Positions 24,801-34,107 of a DNA stretch of 64,000 bases are shown piece by piece. Position numbers and translations under genes: made by a program. Origin of the DNA: Scytonematopsis contorta HA4267-MV1 (GTDB lineage Bacteria > Cyanobacteriota > Cyanobacteriia > Cyanobacteriales > Nostocaceae); assembly GCA_019359035.1 (NCBI GenBank), contig JAHHIC010000081.1:1-64000 (forward strand), given 5' to 3'. The notes under the pieces are model-generated. The model ran no database searches. It worked only from the letters and a program-made list of their open reading frames with translations, and was not told where the DNA came from. Positions within the stretch are counted from its first letter, which is position 1, and every line of letters begins with the position of its first letter.

Positions 24801-25271
24801 ATGGATTCTTTATTTATCAATTCCTTGCTTGAAGACTTGAAAAATTCTGACGAAGCTATCCGGGAACAAGCTACGCGAAAATTATGGCGTATCTGGTTTC
24901 AACAAAAAGGAGTTTATGGGTTAGAAATTATAGAGCGCAGTCAAAAGTTATTTGACGCTGGTGAAATTACGGAAGCAGAAGTTCTATTAAGCGACCTCAT
25001 CTCCGACCAGCCGGACTTTGCAGAAGCTTGGAATCGCCGTGCATTTCTTTATTATTCGACTAGTGAGTATCAAAAATCTTTAGCAGACTGTAGAAGAGTA
25101 ATAGAAATTAATCCGGTGCATTTTGGGGCACTTCATGGTATGGGTTTATGTTATGCTGCATTGGGAAGATATGGTGATGCGATAAAGGCTTTTCGCTCAG
25201 CTTTGGAAATTCAACCTTTTTCAATTGTTAATCAAAAATTGATTTTGGAATGCAGTTTGCGATTAAGTTAA
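24801..25271 (+). CDS. small TPR-repeat protein
   Basis: 156 residues. A helical N-terminus (LLEDLKNSDEAIREQATRKLWRIWFQQ) precedes about three tetratricopeptide repeats (AEVLLSDLISDQPDFAEAWNRRAFLYY, YQKSLADCRRVIEINPVHFGALHGMG, YGDAIKAFRSALEIQPFS). No signal peptide or transmembrane segment, so it is a cytoplasmic protein-interaction module. The NRRA and DC motifs match a conserved cyanobacterial family of short TPR proteins with unknown partners. It ends before a palindromic terminator shared with the convergent Uma2 gene. Confidence 0.85.
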   Translation: MDSLFINSLLEDLKNSDEAIREQATRKLWRIWFQQKGVYGLEIIERSQKLFDAGEITEAEVLLSDLISDQPDFAEAWNRRAFLYYSTSEYQKSLADCRRVIEINPVHFGALHGMGLCYAALGRYGDAIKAFRSALEIQPFSIVNQKLILECSLRLS

Positions 25272-25311
25272 TTGCTAGTTTGGTAGTTCAGGGTGATTTT
25301 AAAAAAGCGAT

Positions 25312-25341
25312 TTTAGAGACCGAATTAATTCGGCCTCTAAA
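25312..25341. terminator. bidirectional hairpin between convergent TPR and Uma2 genes
   Basis: TTTAGAG(A)CCGAATTAATTCGG(C)CTCTAAA: a near-perfect palindrome in the style of the GAGAC family but with a CCGAATT core. Placed 41 bases after the TPR stop and just beyond the Uma2 stop. Confidence 0.7.
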
Positions 25342-25358
25342 TAACATCAAATCAATAA

Positions 25359-26303
25359 TTATGAATTACGATTAATTGCTTCTCTCACTTGTTCCACGGA
25401 TAAGGAGAGTGCGGATGCAACTTGCTCAACACTTAATCCTAGCCCAAGCAATCGAGGAATGGCATCTTGTTGTGCTTTTTCCAGAGTTTCTGCACGCTCC
25501 TGTTCCTGTTCGGCTCGCTGACGTTCTTGTTCGGCTCGCTGAGTTTCTAGCTCTGCTCGCAGGCGTTCTTGTTCGGCTCGCTGAGTTTCTAGCTCGGCTC
25601 TTTCGCTACCAATAAGCAATAAGTTACCGGACTTATCCCACCAACGCAACCAAAGTAGAGGTGGTTGATGGCTTGGATAGCTTCCAAACCACAGACCTAA
25701 TTCTACTCCCAATGGCTCAATGGGATAATGACCCCGTTCATTTGGCTCAATAAGTTGATAGGAACCGTTCACCAAACTATAAACCTCTAGTGTGCCAGTT
25801 CCGATTACATGTATCCCATAATAGGGAATGTGGATAATGCGTTCGTAAACCCAAAACTTTCCTGGTTTAGTTGTTTGACCTTCTGGTGAGCGAGATAAAG
25901 GAGTTTTATCTCTTTCTTCTGAACCATCCCCGCTAGCAAACTCTAAGGCAATTAAGGGTGAAATATATTCTCGTCTGAGTACGTAGGAACGTCGAAGTTG
26001 ACCATTTAAAGTTGGGGGTACGTTACCTACATAAAACCAGTCAGGGGACTCAGCACCGTTTTCTGGGGGGTTAGTTTCTCTCCAGTAAATACCGCAATCC
26101 TGTCCTATTGCATATTGCCCATCTAGATGAATTTGCTGTAAGACAGGTATGATTGAATCTGTTAAAATAATGCTTTGTGGATGCTCCTGAAAATTTTGAC
26201 CTACGGTACGCTTCGCGAACACAAAAGTCCCGTCCTCATCTGGGAGTTGAGTATGGTCAGGGAAAGGAGGGGGTATTACTGTGCGTTCTTTGCTTGTGGT
26301 CAT
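25359..26303 (-). CDS. Uma2 family (DUF820) PD-(D/E)XK-fold protein, copy 1 of a duplicated pair
   Basis: 314 residues. The central part has the Uma2 nuclease-fold pattern (PDWFYVGNVPP, SPLIALEFASGDGSEE, KFWVYERI, YYGIHVIG). A coiled coil of repeated QRAEQER/LRAELET units follows, then a C-terminal helix pair (LGLSVEQVASALSLSVEQVREAI) that looks like a small helix-turn-helix. It is nearly identical to the gene at 28489-29370, but has one extra coiled-coil repeat and an in-frame seven-residue gain near residue 29 (FAKRTVGQ), which derives from a GC-rich dispersed repeat. Such proteins are abundant in cyanobacteria; nuclease activity is inferred from fold only. Confidence 0.88.
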   Translation of the reverse strand: MTTSKERTVIPPPFPDHTQLPDEDGTFVFAKRTVGQNFQEHPQSIILTDSIIPVLQQIHLDGQYAIGQDCGIYWRETNPPENGAESPDWFYVGNVPPTLNGQLRRSYVLRREYISPLIALEFASGDGSEERDKTPLSRSPEGQTTKPGKFWVYERIIHIPYYGIHVIGTGTLEVYSLVNGSYQLIEPNERGHYPIEPLGVELGLWFGSYPSHQPPLLWLRWWDKSGNLLLIGSERAELETQRAEQERLRAELETQRAEQERQRAEQEQERAETLEKAQQDAIPRLLGLGLSVEQVASALSLSVEQVREAINRNS

Positions 26304-26372
26304 AGTACATATTCTCCATTCTTCATAGAGTTAATCATAGAACAGCAGTATTAAGGATGCCATTTTGGCAAT
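25359..26372 (-). repeat. segmental duplication, copy 1
   Basis: This Uma2 gene and about 70 bases upstream of its start (through GGATGCCATTTTGGCA) are repeated in the same orientation at 28489-29437. The 5' flanks look identical; the coding parts differ by scattered substitutions and two indels. Confidence 0.85.
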
Positions 26373-26378
26373 TATTCG

Positions 26379-26400
26379 GTAGTGCAAGCATTTTGCTTGC
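26379..26400. repeat. dispersed hairpin, GTAGTGCAAGC type
   Basis: GTAGTGCAAGCA-TTT-TGCTTGC. A related copy follows at 26444-26465 in the opposite orientation. Confidence 0.65.
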
Positions 26401-26443
26401 TATGTGAAGCTGGTTACAGTAACAGAAGCGGGTCATAACAGAA

Positions 26444-26465
26444 GCGGGCAAGATGCCCGCACTAC
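26444..26465. repeat. dispersed hairpin, reverse GTAGTGCGGGC type
   Basis: GCGGGCA-AGA-TGCCCGCACTAC, the reverse complement of the family at 5550 and 26379, with compensating base changes in the stem. Lies 36 bases before the FAD oxidoreductase start. Confidence 0.65.
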
Positions 26466-26500
26466 AATAGTTTAAAATTTAATAAAAACTTTTGAACATT

Positions 26501-27841
26501 ATGACCATAACACCCGCACCAGCAATAGATTTAGAAGCCCTTATTAAATCTTTAGGAGGCTTAGAAATTATTACAGAAACTAACCAGGTAGCAAAACTAT
26601 CTAGCGATTACCACACCTTTAGCCCCATACTGACAGCTAAATTAGCAGGTAAAGTGGGTGATTTAGTGGTGCGTCCAGCCAACGAAGAAGAAGTAATTAA
26701 AGTTGCAGCCGCTTGTGCTAAACACAGAGTACCACTCACCATAAGGGGTGCAGGAACAGGAAATTACGGTCAATGCGTACCGTTATTTGGTGGTGTCGTT
26801 TTGGACATGAGCCGGATGCAGCATATATATTGGATAAAACCGGGTGTTGCACAAGTCGAAGTTGGGGTAAAGTTAGCAGCTTTGGATAAACAAGCACGGG
26901 AGATAGGGTGGGAAATGCGGATGGCTCCCTCGACTTATCGTACTGCTACTATTGGAGGTTTTATTGCTGGTGGTAGTGGGGGTATTGGTTCCATACAATA
27001 CGGTTTGTTGGCTGATAGGGGTAATCTTTTGGCATTGCGAGTAGTTACTTTAGAAGAAGAACCTCGCGTAATAGAATTACGTGGTGATGATGTACAAAAA
27101 GTTAATCACGCTTGGGGTATTAACGGTATTATTACCAGGGTTGAAATTGCTTTAGGTGCGGCTTATCCTTGGGCTGAAGTAGTTGCTGTTTTTGATGATT
27201 TTATGCAAGCGGCAAAGTTTGGGCAAGCTTTGGGTAATGCTGATGGAATGATTAAAAAAGAGATTGGTATTTTTGCATCGCCAATTGGACAATATTTTAC
27301 AGCTTTGCGACAATATATACCTGATAATAAGCACGCGGCTTTATTAATTGTTGCTGAACCCGGTTTAGAATTATTACCTTATTTAATACAGGAATATGAC
27401 GGAAAAATAACTTATGAAAAATCAGCACAGGAAGCTGGAAAAGGTTTTCATTTAGCAGAATATACTTGGAACCATACTACTTTACATGCTAGAAGTGCAG
27501 ATACTTCTATTACATATTTACAAAGTATATTTCCTAATGACAATTTACAAACTGTCGAGCATATGTATCGTCATTTTGGAGATGAGGTGATGATGCATTT
27601 AGAATTTATTCGTTTTAAAGGTGCAATAGCAAGTCCAGGTTTACAGCTCGTACGTTATACCACAGAAGAACGCTTGAACGAGATTATTAAATATCACGAA
27701 ACACATGGTGTGTTTATCGCTAATCCTCACAGTTATTTTATTGAGGATGGCTGGAAAAGAGCTATTGACCCAGAACATTTAAAATTTAAGGAAATGGTTG
27801 ACCCTTATGGGTTGATGAATCCAGGTAAAAGTAAAAAGTAA
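26501..27841 (+). CDS. FAD-binding oxidoreductase (FAD_binding_4, PCMH/VAO-type)
   Basis: 446 residues from the ATG at 26501; an upstream TTG adds three residues. The FAD-binding PCMH domain covers about residues 50-230, with LTIRGAGTGNYGQCVPLFGGVVLDMSRM, MAPSTYRTATIGGFIAGGSGG and GSIQYGLLADRGN. The C-terminus ends with the typical VDPYGLMNPGK motif of GlcD/lactate-dehydrogenase relatives. No histidine in the usual covalent-FAD position stands out. The substrate is unknown; proximity to URC genes suggests but does not show a role on a hydroxy-acid product. It and the next gene lie between the two Uma2 duplicates. Confidence 0.88.
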   Translation: MTITPAPAIDLEALIKSLGGLEIITETNQVAKLSSDYHTFSPILTAKLAGKVGDLVVRPANEEEVIKVAAACAKHRVPLTIRGAGTGNYGQCVPLFGGVVLDMSRMQHIYWIKPGVAQVEVGVKLAALDKQAREIGWEMRMAPSTYRTATIGGFIAGGSGGIGSIQYGLLADRGNLLALRVVTLEEEPRVIELRGDDVQKVNHAWGINGIITRVEIALGAAYPWAEVVAVFDDFMQAAKFGQALGNADGMIKKEIGIFASPIGQYFTALRQYIPDNKHAALLIVAEPGLELLPYLIQEYDGKITYEKSAQEAGKGFHLAEYTWNHTTLHARSADTSITYLQSIFPNDNLQTVEHMYRHFGDEVMMHLEFIRFKGAIASPGLQLVRYTTEERLNEIIKYHETHGVFIANPHSYFIEDGWKRAIDPEHLKFKEMVDPYGLMNPGKSKK

Positions 27842-27857
27842 AGGAAGATAATTAATT

Positions 27858-28436
27858 ATGAGTGCTTTAACTTTACAATTACCTCCAAATTTAAAATTGA
27901 CTGACGACGAATTTGAGCAGCTTGTTATTTTTAACAAAGAACTGCGACTAGAATTAACTGCTGAAGGGGAATTAATTATTATGTCACCTACTGGAGGAGA
28001 GACAGGGAATCGAAATTTTGAAATCTACATTGATTTTGGTGTTTGGAACCGTCAAAATAATTTAGGAAAAGCTTTTGATTCTTCTACAGGTTTTAAGCTT
28101 CCCAATGGTGCAACCCGCTCTCCCGATGTGTCTTGGGTAAAAATGGAAAGATGGGATGCATTAACAGCTAAACAAAAAAAGAAATTTATACCTTTATGTC
28201 CTGATTTTGCTGTGGAGTTGCTTTCAGAAACGGATGAATTGGAAGATACTCAAGCTAAAATGCGGGAATATATAGATAATGGATTGCTTCTTGGTTGGTT
28301 GATTAATCCTCAAGATAAACAAGTGGAAATTTATCGTCAAAACCAAGATGTAGAAGTTTTACAATCACCTAGTAGTTTATCTGGAGAGGATGTTCTTCCT
28401 GGTTTTGTGTTAGATTTACAACCAATTTGGAGATAA
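27858..28436 (+). CDS. Uma2 family (DUF820) protein
   Basis: 192 residues, a classic short Uma2/DUF820 protein: LELTAEGELIIMSPTGGETG, GATRSPDVSWVKMERW, PDFAVELLSETDELEDTQAKM, NGLLLGWLINPQDKQVEIYR. The D of SPDVSW and the E of VELLSETD fit the PD-(D/E)XK core. It starts 16 bases after the FAD oxidoreductase stop with an AAGGAAG ribosome-binding site, so the two are an operon. It is not closely similar to the two duplicated Uma2 genes that flank it. Biological role unknown. Confidence 0.9.
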   Translation: MSALTLQLPPNLKLTDDEFEQLVIFNKELRLELTAEGELIIMSPTGGETGNRNFEIYIDFGVWNRQNNLGKAFDSSTGFKLPNGATRSPDVSWVKMERWDALTAKQKKKFIPLCPDFAVELLSETDELEDTQAKMREYIDNGLLLGWLINPQDKQVEIYRQNQDVEVLQSPSSLSGEDVLPGFVLDLQPIWR

Positions 28437-28488
28437 GTTTTGTGGCGGTTAATAGTTCCGGTCACAAAACTTAATTAAGAATTATCAA

Positions 28489-29370
28489 CTAGGAATTACG
28501 ATTAATTGCTTTCCTCACCAGTTCTACGGACAACGAGAGTGCAGATGCTACTTGTTCGATACTTAATCCTAGCTCAAGCAATCGAGGAATAGCATCTAGT
28601 TGTGCTTTTTCCGCAAGTTCTGCACGTTCCTGTTCCTGTTCTGCTCGCTGTCGTTCTTGTTCTGCTCGCTGGCTTTCTAGCTCAGATCTTTCGCTACCAA
28701 TAAGCAACAAATTACCGGACTTATCCCACCAACGCAACCAAAGTAGAGGTGGTTGATGATTTGGATAGCTCCCTAACCATAGACCTAATTCTACTCCCAA
28801 TGGTTCAATGGGATAATGACCTCGTTCGTTTGGTTCAAGAAGTTGATAAGAGCCATTTACCAAGCTATAAACTTCTAGCTTACCCGCTGTAATTTCGTAA
28901 ATGCCATAGTAAGGGATTTTGATTACCTGTTCGTAGACCCAAAATTTTCCTGGCTTAATTTTTTCACCTTCTGGTGAGCGAGACAAAGGAGTTTTATCTT
29001 TTTCTTCAGAACCATCCCCACTAGCGAACTCTAAAGCAATTAAGGGTGCAATATATTCTCGTCTCAGTACGTAAGAACGCCGAAGTTGACCATTTAAAGT
29101 TGGGGGTACATTACCTACGTAGAACCAATCAGGAGCCTCAGCACCTTTTTCTGGGGGGTCGGTTTCTCTCCAGTAAATCCCGCAATCCTGTCCTATTGCA
29201 TATTGTCCATCTGGATGAATTTGCTCTAAGACAGGTATGATTGAGTCTGTTAAAATAATGCTTTGTGGATGCTCCTGAAAATTTTTCACGAAAGTCCCGT
29301 CCTCATCTGGCAGTTGAGTATGGTCAGGGAAAGGAGGGGGTATTACTGTGCGTTCTTTGCTTGTGGTCAT
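28489..29370 (-). CDS. Uma2 family (DUF820) protein, copy 2 of the duplicated pair
   Basis: 293 residues, near-identical to the product of 25359-26303 at both ends (MTTSKERTVIPPPFPDHTQL; SIEQVASALSLSVE). It lacks the FAKRTVGQ insertion and one unit of the QRAEQER coiled coil, and differs by scattered substitutions, more in the middle (KIPYYGIYEITAGKLE against HIPYYGIHVIGTGTLE). This copy probably shows the ancestral state at the insertion site. The 5' flank is the same as that of copy 1, so both genes likely share a promoter type. Possible gene conversion between the copies. Confidence 0.88.
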   Translation of the reverse strand: MTTSKERTVIPPPFPDHTQLPDEDGTFVKNFQEHPQSIILTDSIIPVLEQIHPDGQYAIGQDCGIYWRETDPPEKGAEAPDWFYVGNVPPTLNGQLRRSYVLRREYIAPLIALEFASGDGSEEKDKTPLSRSPEGEKIKPGKFWVYEQVIKIPYYGIYEITAGKLEVYSLVNGSYQLLEPNERGHYPIEPLGVELGLWLGSYPNHQPPLLWLRWWDKSGNLLLIGSERSELESQRAEQERQRAEQEQERAELAEKAQLDAIPRLLELGLSIEQVASALSLSVELVRKAINRNS

Positions 29371-29437
29371 AGTACATATTCTCCATTCTTCATAGAGTTA
29401 ATCATAGAACAGCAGTATTAAGGATGCCATTTTGGCA
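28489..29437 (-). repeat. segmental duplication, copy 2
   Basis: Direct repeat of 25359-26372 with the FAD oxidoreductase and a Uma2 gene between. Recombination between the copies would delete about 3.1 kb. Confidence 0.85.
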
Positions 29438-29519
29438 GGAAATATTGAGAAACTGCAAGATATCATGTGTTAAACCTACAAAAATTATTTTATAGGATAA
29501 ATATTTAACAGATATCTCT

Positions 29520-29547
29520 GTAGAGACGTTACATGTAACGTCTCTAC
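29520..29547. repeat. dispersed palindrome, GTAGAGAC family, GTTACATGTAAC core
   Basis: Perfect 28-base palindrome: GTAGAGAC, then GTTACATGTAAC, then GTCTCTAC. The same core occurs at 44190-44217. Confidence 0.85.
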
Positions 29548-29786
29548 ATTATTGTTCGGAAATGTCTCTACATTATTGTCGGGAAATGTGTAATGTTTGA
29601 TAGAAATACTCGCTGCTATTTATGTTAGGAAAAACCTATAATAACTATTTGACAAAGAAATAAATATCTTACTAAATACCCTGTCAAAATAACGTTGATA
29701 GCAAAATAACTATAAAATTCTTAATATTTAACTACAGAAATATAACATTAAGATTTATATCTACACAAATTGTGCTATATGAACCA

Positions 29787-29809
29787 CCCCTTAGCAAATG
29801 GCGGATGGG
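29787..29809. repeat. direct repeat left of the RHH gene
   Basis: CCCCTTAGCAAATGGCGG followed by ATGGG; repeated exactly at 30202-30224. The flanks ATCC/GGAT make the right copy a potential hairpin. Confidence 0.8.
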
Positions 29810-29951
29810 TGCAAAATATCAGACACTACAGCATAGCCAAGACTTGAAAGTTTTAGGTGTTGAACAACTGTTGAAATATACGTCTCTTTGTTCTTTTCCT
29901 TATCTAATTCTTTTTGCTGTTTGCTCTTAAATGTCACTAATAATCACCGCC

Positions 29952-29980
29952 TTGTTGTTTTTTAATGACCTATTTATAAT
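29952..29980 (+). promoter_or_regulatory. sigma-70-like promoter of the RHH gene
   Basis: TTGTTG and TATAAT separated by 17 bases, 28 bases upstream of the ATG at 30009. A short palindrome ATGTGTACAT just downstream could be an operator for the RHH product itself (inference). Confidence 0.45.
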
Positions 29981-30008
29981 AGCATGTGTACATACGATGG
30001 GTAGTCAT

Positions 30009-30170
30009 ATGAAGAAAAAAGATAGATTGAATTTACGTATCTCTGAGAAGAGGATGAATAAGTTTAGGTTATACGCAGTACGTAAAGAAAAAACGATGAC
30101 TCAATTGATTGAGGATTGGATTGATAGATTACCAAGTCTAGACATTGACAACCAGTCGGACACCCAATAA
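30009..30170 (+). CDS. small ribbon-helix-helix protein
   Basis: 53 residues from the ATG at 30009 (MKKKDRLNLRISEKRMNKFR). The pattern of a basic beta strand (RLNLRIS), then helix, turn and helix (KRMNKFRLYAVRKEKTMTQLIEDWIDRLP) fits an RHH DNA-binding domain of the CopG/Arc type, as in small plasmid regulators and antitoxins. Upstream in-frame codons exist, but the promoter spacing and composition favour this short form. No toxin gene lies next to it. The gene lies between two exact direct repeats (29787 and 30202), which suggests it may have arrived as a small cassette. Confidence 0.7.
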   Translation: MKKKDRLNLRISEKRMNKFRLYAVRKEKTMTQLIEDWIDRLPSLDIDNQSDTQ

Positions 30171-30201
30171 GGGTGTACCTCCTAGTTGTCGCGCTATCCA
30201 T

Positions 30202-30224
30202 CCCCTTAGCAAATGGCGGATGGG
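30202..30224. repeat. direct repeat right of the RHH gene
   Basis: Exact second copy of the repeat at 29787-29809, here extended by one G and flanked as CCATCC...GGATGG. Confidence 0.8.
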
Positions 30225-30321
30225 GAATTCCGCGAATATGTTAAATTTAAAGGCAGCTTGAGAAATAAGAGCTGGTAGCTGAATGGTGTAAAAACCAGAA
30301 GCAGCTATTAAACGCGCTTAA

Positions 30322-31344
<1,023 letters not shown>

Positions 31345-31439
31345 TTGATTCACAATATCAATTTAATTTTTGGAATGAACCAACGTTAAATCTGTCAGAA
31401 TAATTAAGTAAAAAATAAAAGCAAAACCTCAAATCCATC

Positions 31440-31467
31440 GTAGAGACCGTGAATTTTACGGTCTCTA
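31440..31467. repeat. dispersed palindrome, GTAGAGAC family, CGTGAATTTTACG core
   Basis: GTAGAGACCGTGAA-TT-TTACGGTCTCTA between por and the TspO-like gene. Likely por terminator. Confidence 0.75.
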
Positions 31468-31544
31468 TATTGTATAAATGTTCAATTAAGGTTTTACTAA
31501 CACAAACAGTCGAAGAAAGCTCAACTTAACTTAACATTTAAATT

Positions 31545-32348
31545 ATGCAGGAATCGACCTCTGAGAACAACAACAGTAATAGCCTAGACATCGTACGGCA
31601 ATTTCTTACTCTGGCAGCTATTGTTGGCGCTTTTGCAGTTAATGTAATATCCAATGTTAACCCCCCTGGTGGAGTTCCTATTGGCGAAATTTCCAACACC
31701 GTGTTTAAAAATGTTCAAATAATCCCCGCAAACTATGCTTTCGCAATTTGGGGATTAATTTACCTAGGGTTGTTTGTCTTTGCTATTTACCAGGCTCTTC
31801 CACGCCAACGCGAGCAAGCAGATTTGCGTAAAATTGGATACTTGCTGGTAATTGCTTCTATTGCACAAAGTGTCTGGATTTACTTGTTTTTGGGAAGAAT
31901 GTTTACTTATTCGGTGGTGGCAATGGTATTGATTTTGATACCTTTAATTGCTGCTTACTTAATATTAGGAATAGGTACAAATCCTGTAACTCGTGCCAAA
32001 AGATGGTGCGTTCATTACCCCATTAGTATTTATTTAAGTTGGATTAGCGTCGCAACAATTGTTAATGTAGCCTGTGCTTTGTATTCCCAAGGTTGGAACC
32101 GTTGGGGTCTGACAGCAGAAATTTGGACAGCTATTATGTTATTTGCAGCAAGTGCGATTTGCGATTTAGTTTTAACTGCACGTCGAGATATTCCTTATAC
32201 CGGAGTTACAGTTTGGGCACTTGTTGCAGTTGCTGTTAAACAGTGGAGCAACCAGCGTTTAGGTTTAATTGCTTTGGGTTGTGCAGTTTTACTAGTTATT
32301 ATGACCTTTGTTATGCAAGGCGTTCGTCGCAGAGATTATTACGGATGA
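31545..32348 (+). CDS. TspO/MBR-related tryptophan-rich membrane protein
   Basis: 267 residues with seven or so hydrophobic helices. The N-terminal half has the TspO-like pattern with Trp/Tyr-rich helix ends (NYAFAIWGLIYLGLFVFAIYQALP, SVWIYLFLGRMFTY) and the second half continues with ISIYLSWISVATIVN and VTVWALVAVAVKQW. Annotated relatives are called tryptophan-rich sensory proteins; classical TspO is 150-160 residues with five helices and binds porphyrins, so this is an enlarged variant. It follows por on the same strand, which is a suggestive neighbour for a tetrapyrrole-binding protein, but a palindrome separates them. Confidence 0.72.
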   Translation: MQESTSENNNSNSLDIVRQFLTLAAIVGAFAVNVISNVNPPGGVPIGEISNTVFKNVQIIPANYAFAIWGLIYLGLFVFAIYQALPRQREQADLRKIGYLLVIASIAQSVWIYLFLGRMFTYSVVAMVLILIPLIAAYLILGIGTNPVTRAKRWCVHYPISIYLSWISVATIVNVACALYSQGWNRWGLTAEIWTAIMLFAASAICDLVLTARRDIPYTGVTVWALVAVAVKQWSNQRLGLIALGCAVLLVIMTFVMQGVRRRDYYG

Positions 32349-32368
32349 ACTACCATTAAAATCTTATA

Positions 32369-32390
32369 GGGTGGGCATCCTTGCCCGCCC
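32369..32390. terminator. hairpin between convergent TspO-like and P450 genes
   Basis: GGGTGGGCA-TCCT-TGCCCGCCC, a nine-base stem with one G-T pair. An identical sequence sits at 41506-41527, also between convergent genes. Confidence 0.65.
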
Positions 32391-32432
32391 TTGTATATTT
32401 CACCTATTTCACGGAAATTGAAACCACTTCAA

Positions 32433-33668
32433 TTAAAATTTAACATCTAACGATTCAAAGCCATTAAACGAAAAACTTTTACGTTTGGGGACAGCTGGTC
32501 TATCTGGGTCAAAACTAATATTTGGCATTCTTTTAAGTAATGTATCAAAGCAAATCGTTAACTCCATCCGAGCCAAAACTGCTCCCAAGCAAAAGTGAAT
32601 ACCTTTACCAAAACCAAAATGTTCGGTACTGTTACGAGTAATATCAAAAACCTCTGGGGATTCAAACTTTTCTGGGTCATGATTGGCAGAACCAGTTCCA
32701 AGAGCAACAACACTTCCTGCTTTTATTAGGGTGTTACCAATTATTAAATCAGATGCAGCAGTTCTAAATAAAACAGGAACAGGAGCGTCAAAACGAATCA
32801 TTTCTTCTATGGCAAAATTGATAAGTTCAGGCTTTTCTTTTAATTGAAGTAACTGAGAAGGGTGATTTAAAAGTGCATTAACACCATTAGGTATTAAATC
32901 AATAGTAGTCACATGTCCTGCGTTTAATATTAATACGCACAAACCAGGAATTTCATCTAAATCCATCTCGTTTTCTTCGTAAGCAGTCATTAATAGACTA
33001 ATCATATCAGTTCCGCGATTCAAACGCCGTTCAGACATAATTCGCTTGATTAATTCTGTAAAACACATAGCCCCTATATCTGCTTTACGTGCTGCTTCTT
33101 CAATATCTATACCGCTTGGAGAACCCCAAAAAGTAGCAATGTCTGTACCCCATTCAGTAAAATTTAGTCTATCTTCTTCTGCCACACCAAATATTTTAGC
33201 AATAATGATTGATGGTAGCTGAGAAGACAAATCAGCCACTATATCCATACCACCAAAATGCTGAACTTTATCTAATAAACTATCAGTTGTTTCTTGTATA
33301 ATTGAACGCCAATTTTCTAAAGCACTCACTGTAAACCCACTAAAAGCTAACTTCCGCATTCGCGTATGTTTTGGTGGGTCTAAATCAACAATCCAATTAT
33401 TCGTAAGTTGAATATAGTTTTTAATTAAATTTATATCTAAATTTCCTAATTGGCTTTTATATAACACTGCTTTATCAGAGCTTAAGCGTGGGTCTAAAAG
33501 TGCAGATTCTACATCTTGATATCGACTCAAAAACCAAAATCCTCCCGGTTCATAAAAATAAACTGGTTCTTGCAAACGCAGTTGGTTGTACAACGGATAA
33601 GGATTTAGTAATGCTTCGGGTGACAGTATATCATAAACTTGTTTTTGTTGTGTTAATGACATATTCAT
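32433..33668 (-). CDS. cytochrome P450
   Basis: 411 residues, soluble bacterial class. Heme-binding loop FGFGKGIHFCLGAVLARMEL with the Cys ligand, K-helix EEMIRF (ExxR), and I-helix LILNAGHVTT, where the usual AG(D/E)T acidic residue is replaced by His-Val; this may alter oxygen activation. The N-terminal PYPLYNQLR and DPPKHTRMRKLAFSGFT match the family. No ferredoxin or reductase is adjacent and no biosynthetic genes surround it, so the substrate is unknown. It is transcribed leftward from a 606-base intergenic region. Confidence 0.95.
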   Translation of the reverse strand: MNMSLTQQKQVYDILSPEALLNPYPLYNQLRLQEPVYFYEPGGFWFLSRYQDVESALLDPRLSSDKAVLYKSQLGNLDINLIKNYIQLTNNWIVDLDPPKHTRMRKLAFSGFTVSALENWRSIIQETTDSLLDKVQHFGGMDIVADLSSQLPSIIIAKIFGVAEEDRLNFTEWGTDIATFWGSPSGIDIEEAARKADIGAMCFTELIKRIMSERRLNRGTDMISLLMTAYEENEMDLDEIPGLCVLILNAGHVTTIDLIPNGVNALLNHPSQLLQLKEKPELINFAIEEMIRFDAPVPVLFRTAASDLIIGNTLIKAGSVVALGTGSANHDPEKFESPEVFDITRNSTEHFGFGKGIHFCLGAVLARMELTICFDTLLKRMPNISFDPDRPAVPKRKSFSFNGFESLDVKF

Positions 33669-33951
33669 TAGTTACTTGCTATACCTCAATCTTAATCTAT
33701 AATATTTTGTGTAAAATGTATACCAAAATTTAAGGTATTATCTGCAAACGCTTTAACTTATCAGTTAATAATATTTTCGTCGTATAATAAAAAACACTGA
33801 TTTATGAAAAAATTATTCAATTTAAGTAGGTGGGTGGAAATAAACCACACTTGGGGTTTTCCGGTTAAGACCGCTAAAGGCTTACTGTGAAAGGATTATA
33901 TCAAGTTTACATTTCGTTACATAGCGGTAAATTTTTCCGTTCACCTACTTA

Positions 33952-34047
33952 GTCGCAGGAACCGTATTACTGATAATAGGTGTAGCATCAGAAGCGCGAG
34001 CAGTAAAACTTGGCGAAACTTCAGTAAGCTATTTTCAAGACATATAG
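33952..34047 (+). pseudogene. possible remnant of a secreted protein N-terminus
   Basis: In-frame reading gives VAGTVLLIIGVASEARA followed by VKLGETSVSYF and a stop. This resembles the end of a signal peptide and first mature residues of cyanobacterial secreted proteins. There is a stop a few codons upstream and no start codon, so if real it is debris. Low confidence; could be chance. Confidence 0.25.
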
Positions 34048-34079
34048 TGTTTAGGAGAGTACCATAATTTCAGGAAAAT

Positions 34080-34107
34080 GTAGAGACTACATATGTTTAG
34101 TCTCTAC
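34080..34107. repeat. dispersed palindrome, GTAGAGAC family, imperfect TACATATGTTTA core
   Basis: GTAGAGAC and GTCTCTAC arms are intact; the core (TACATATGTTTA) is an imperfect version of TAAACATGTTTA seen at 46382. Confidence 0.8.

Larger units (their letters stand above)
29438..30008. other. long AT-rich intergenic region with palindrome and direct repeat
   Basis: This 570-base stretch has no recognisable gene. It holds a GTTACATGTAAC-core palindrome (29520-29547), a partial echo of its right arm (TCTCTACATTATTG occurs twice), a short direct repeat (29787-29809) and, at the right end, the promoter of the small RHH gene. Confidence 0.6.
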
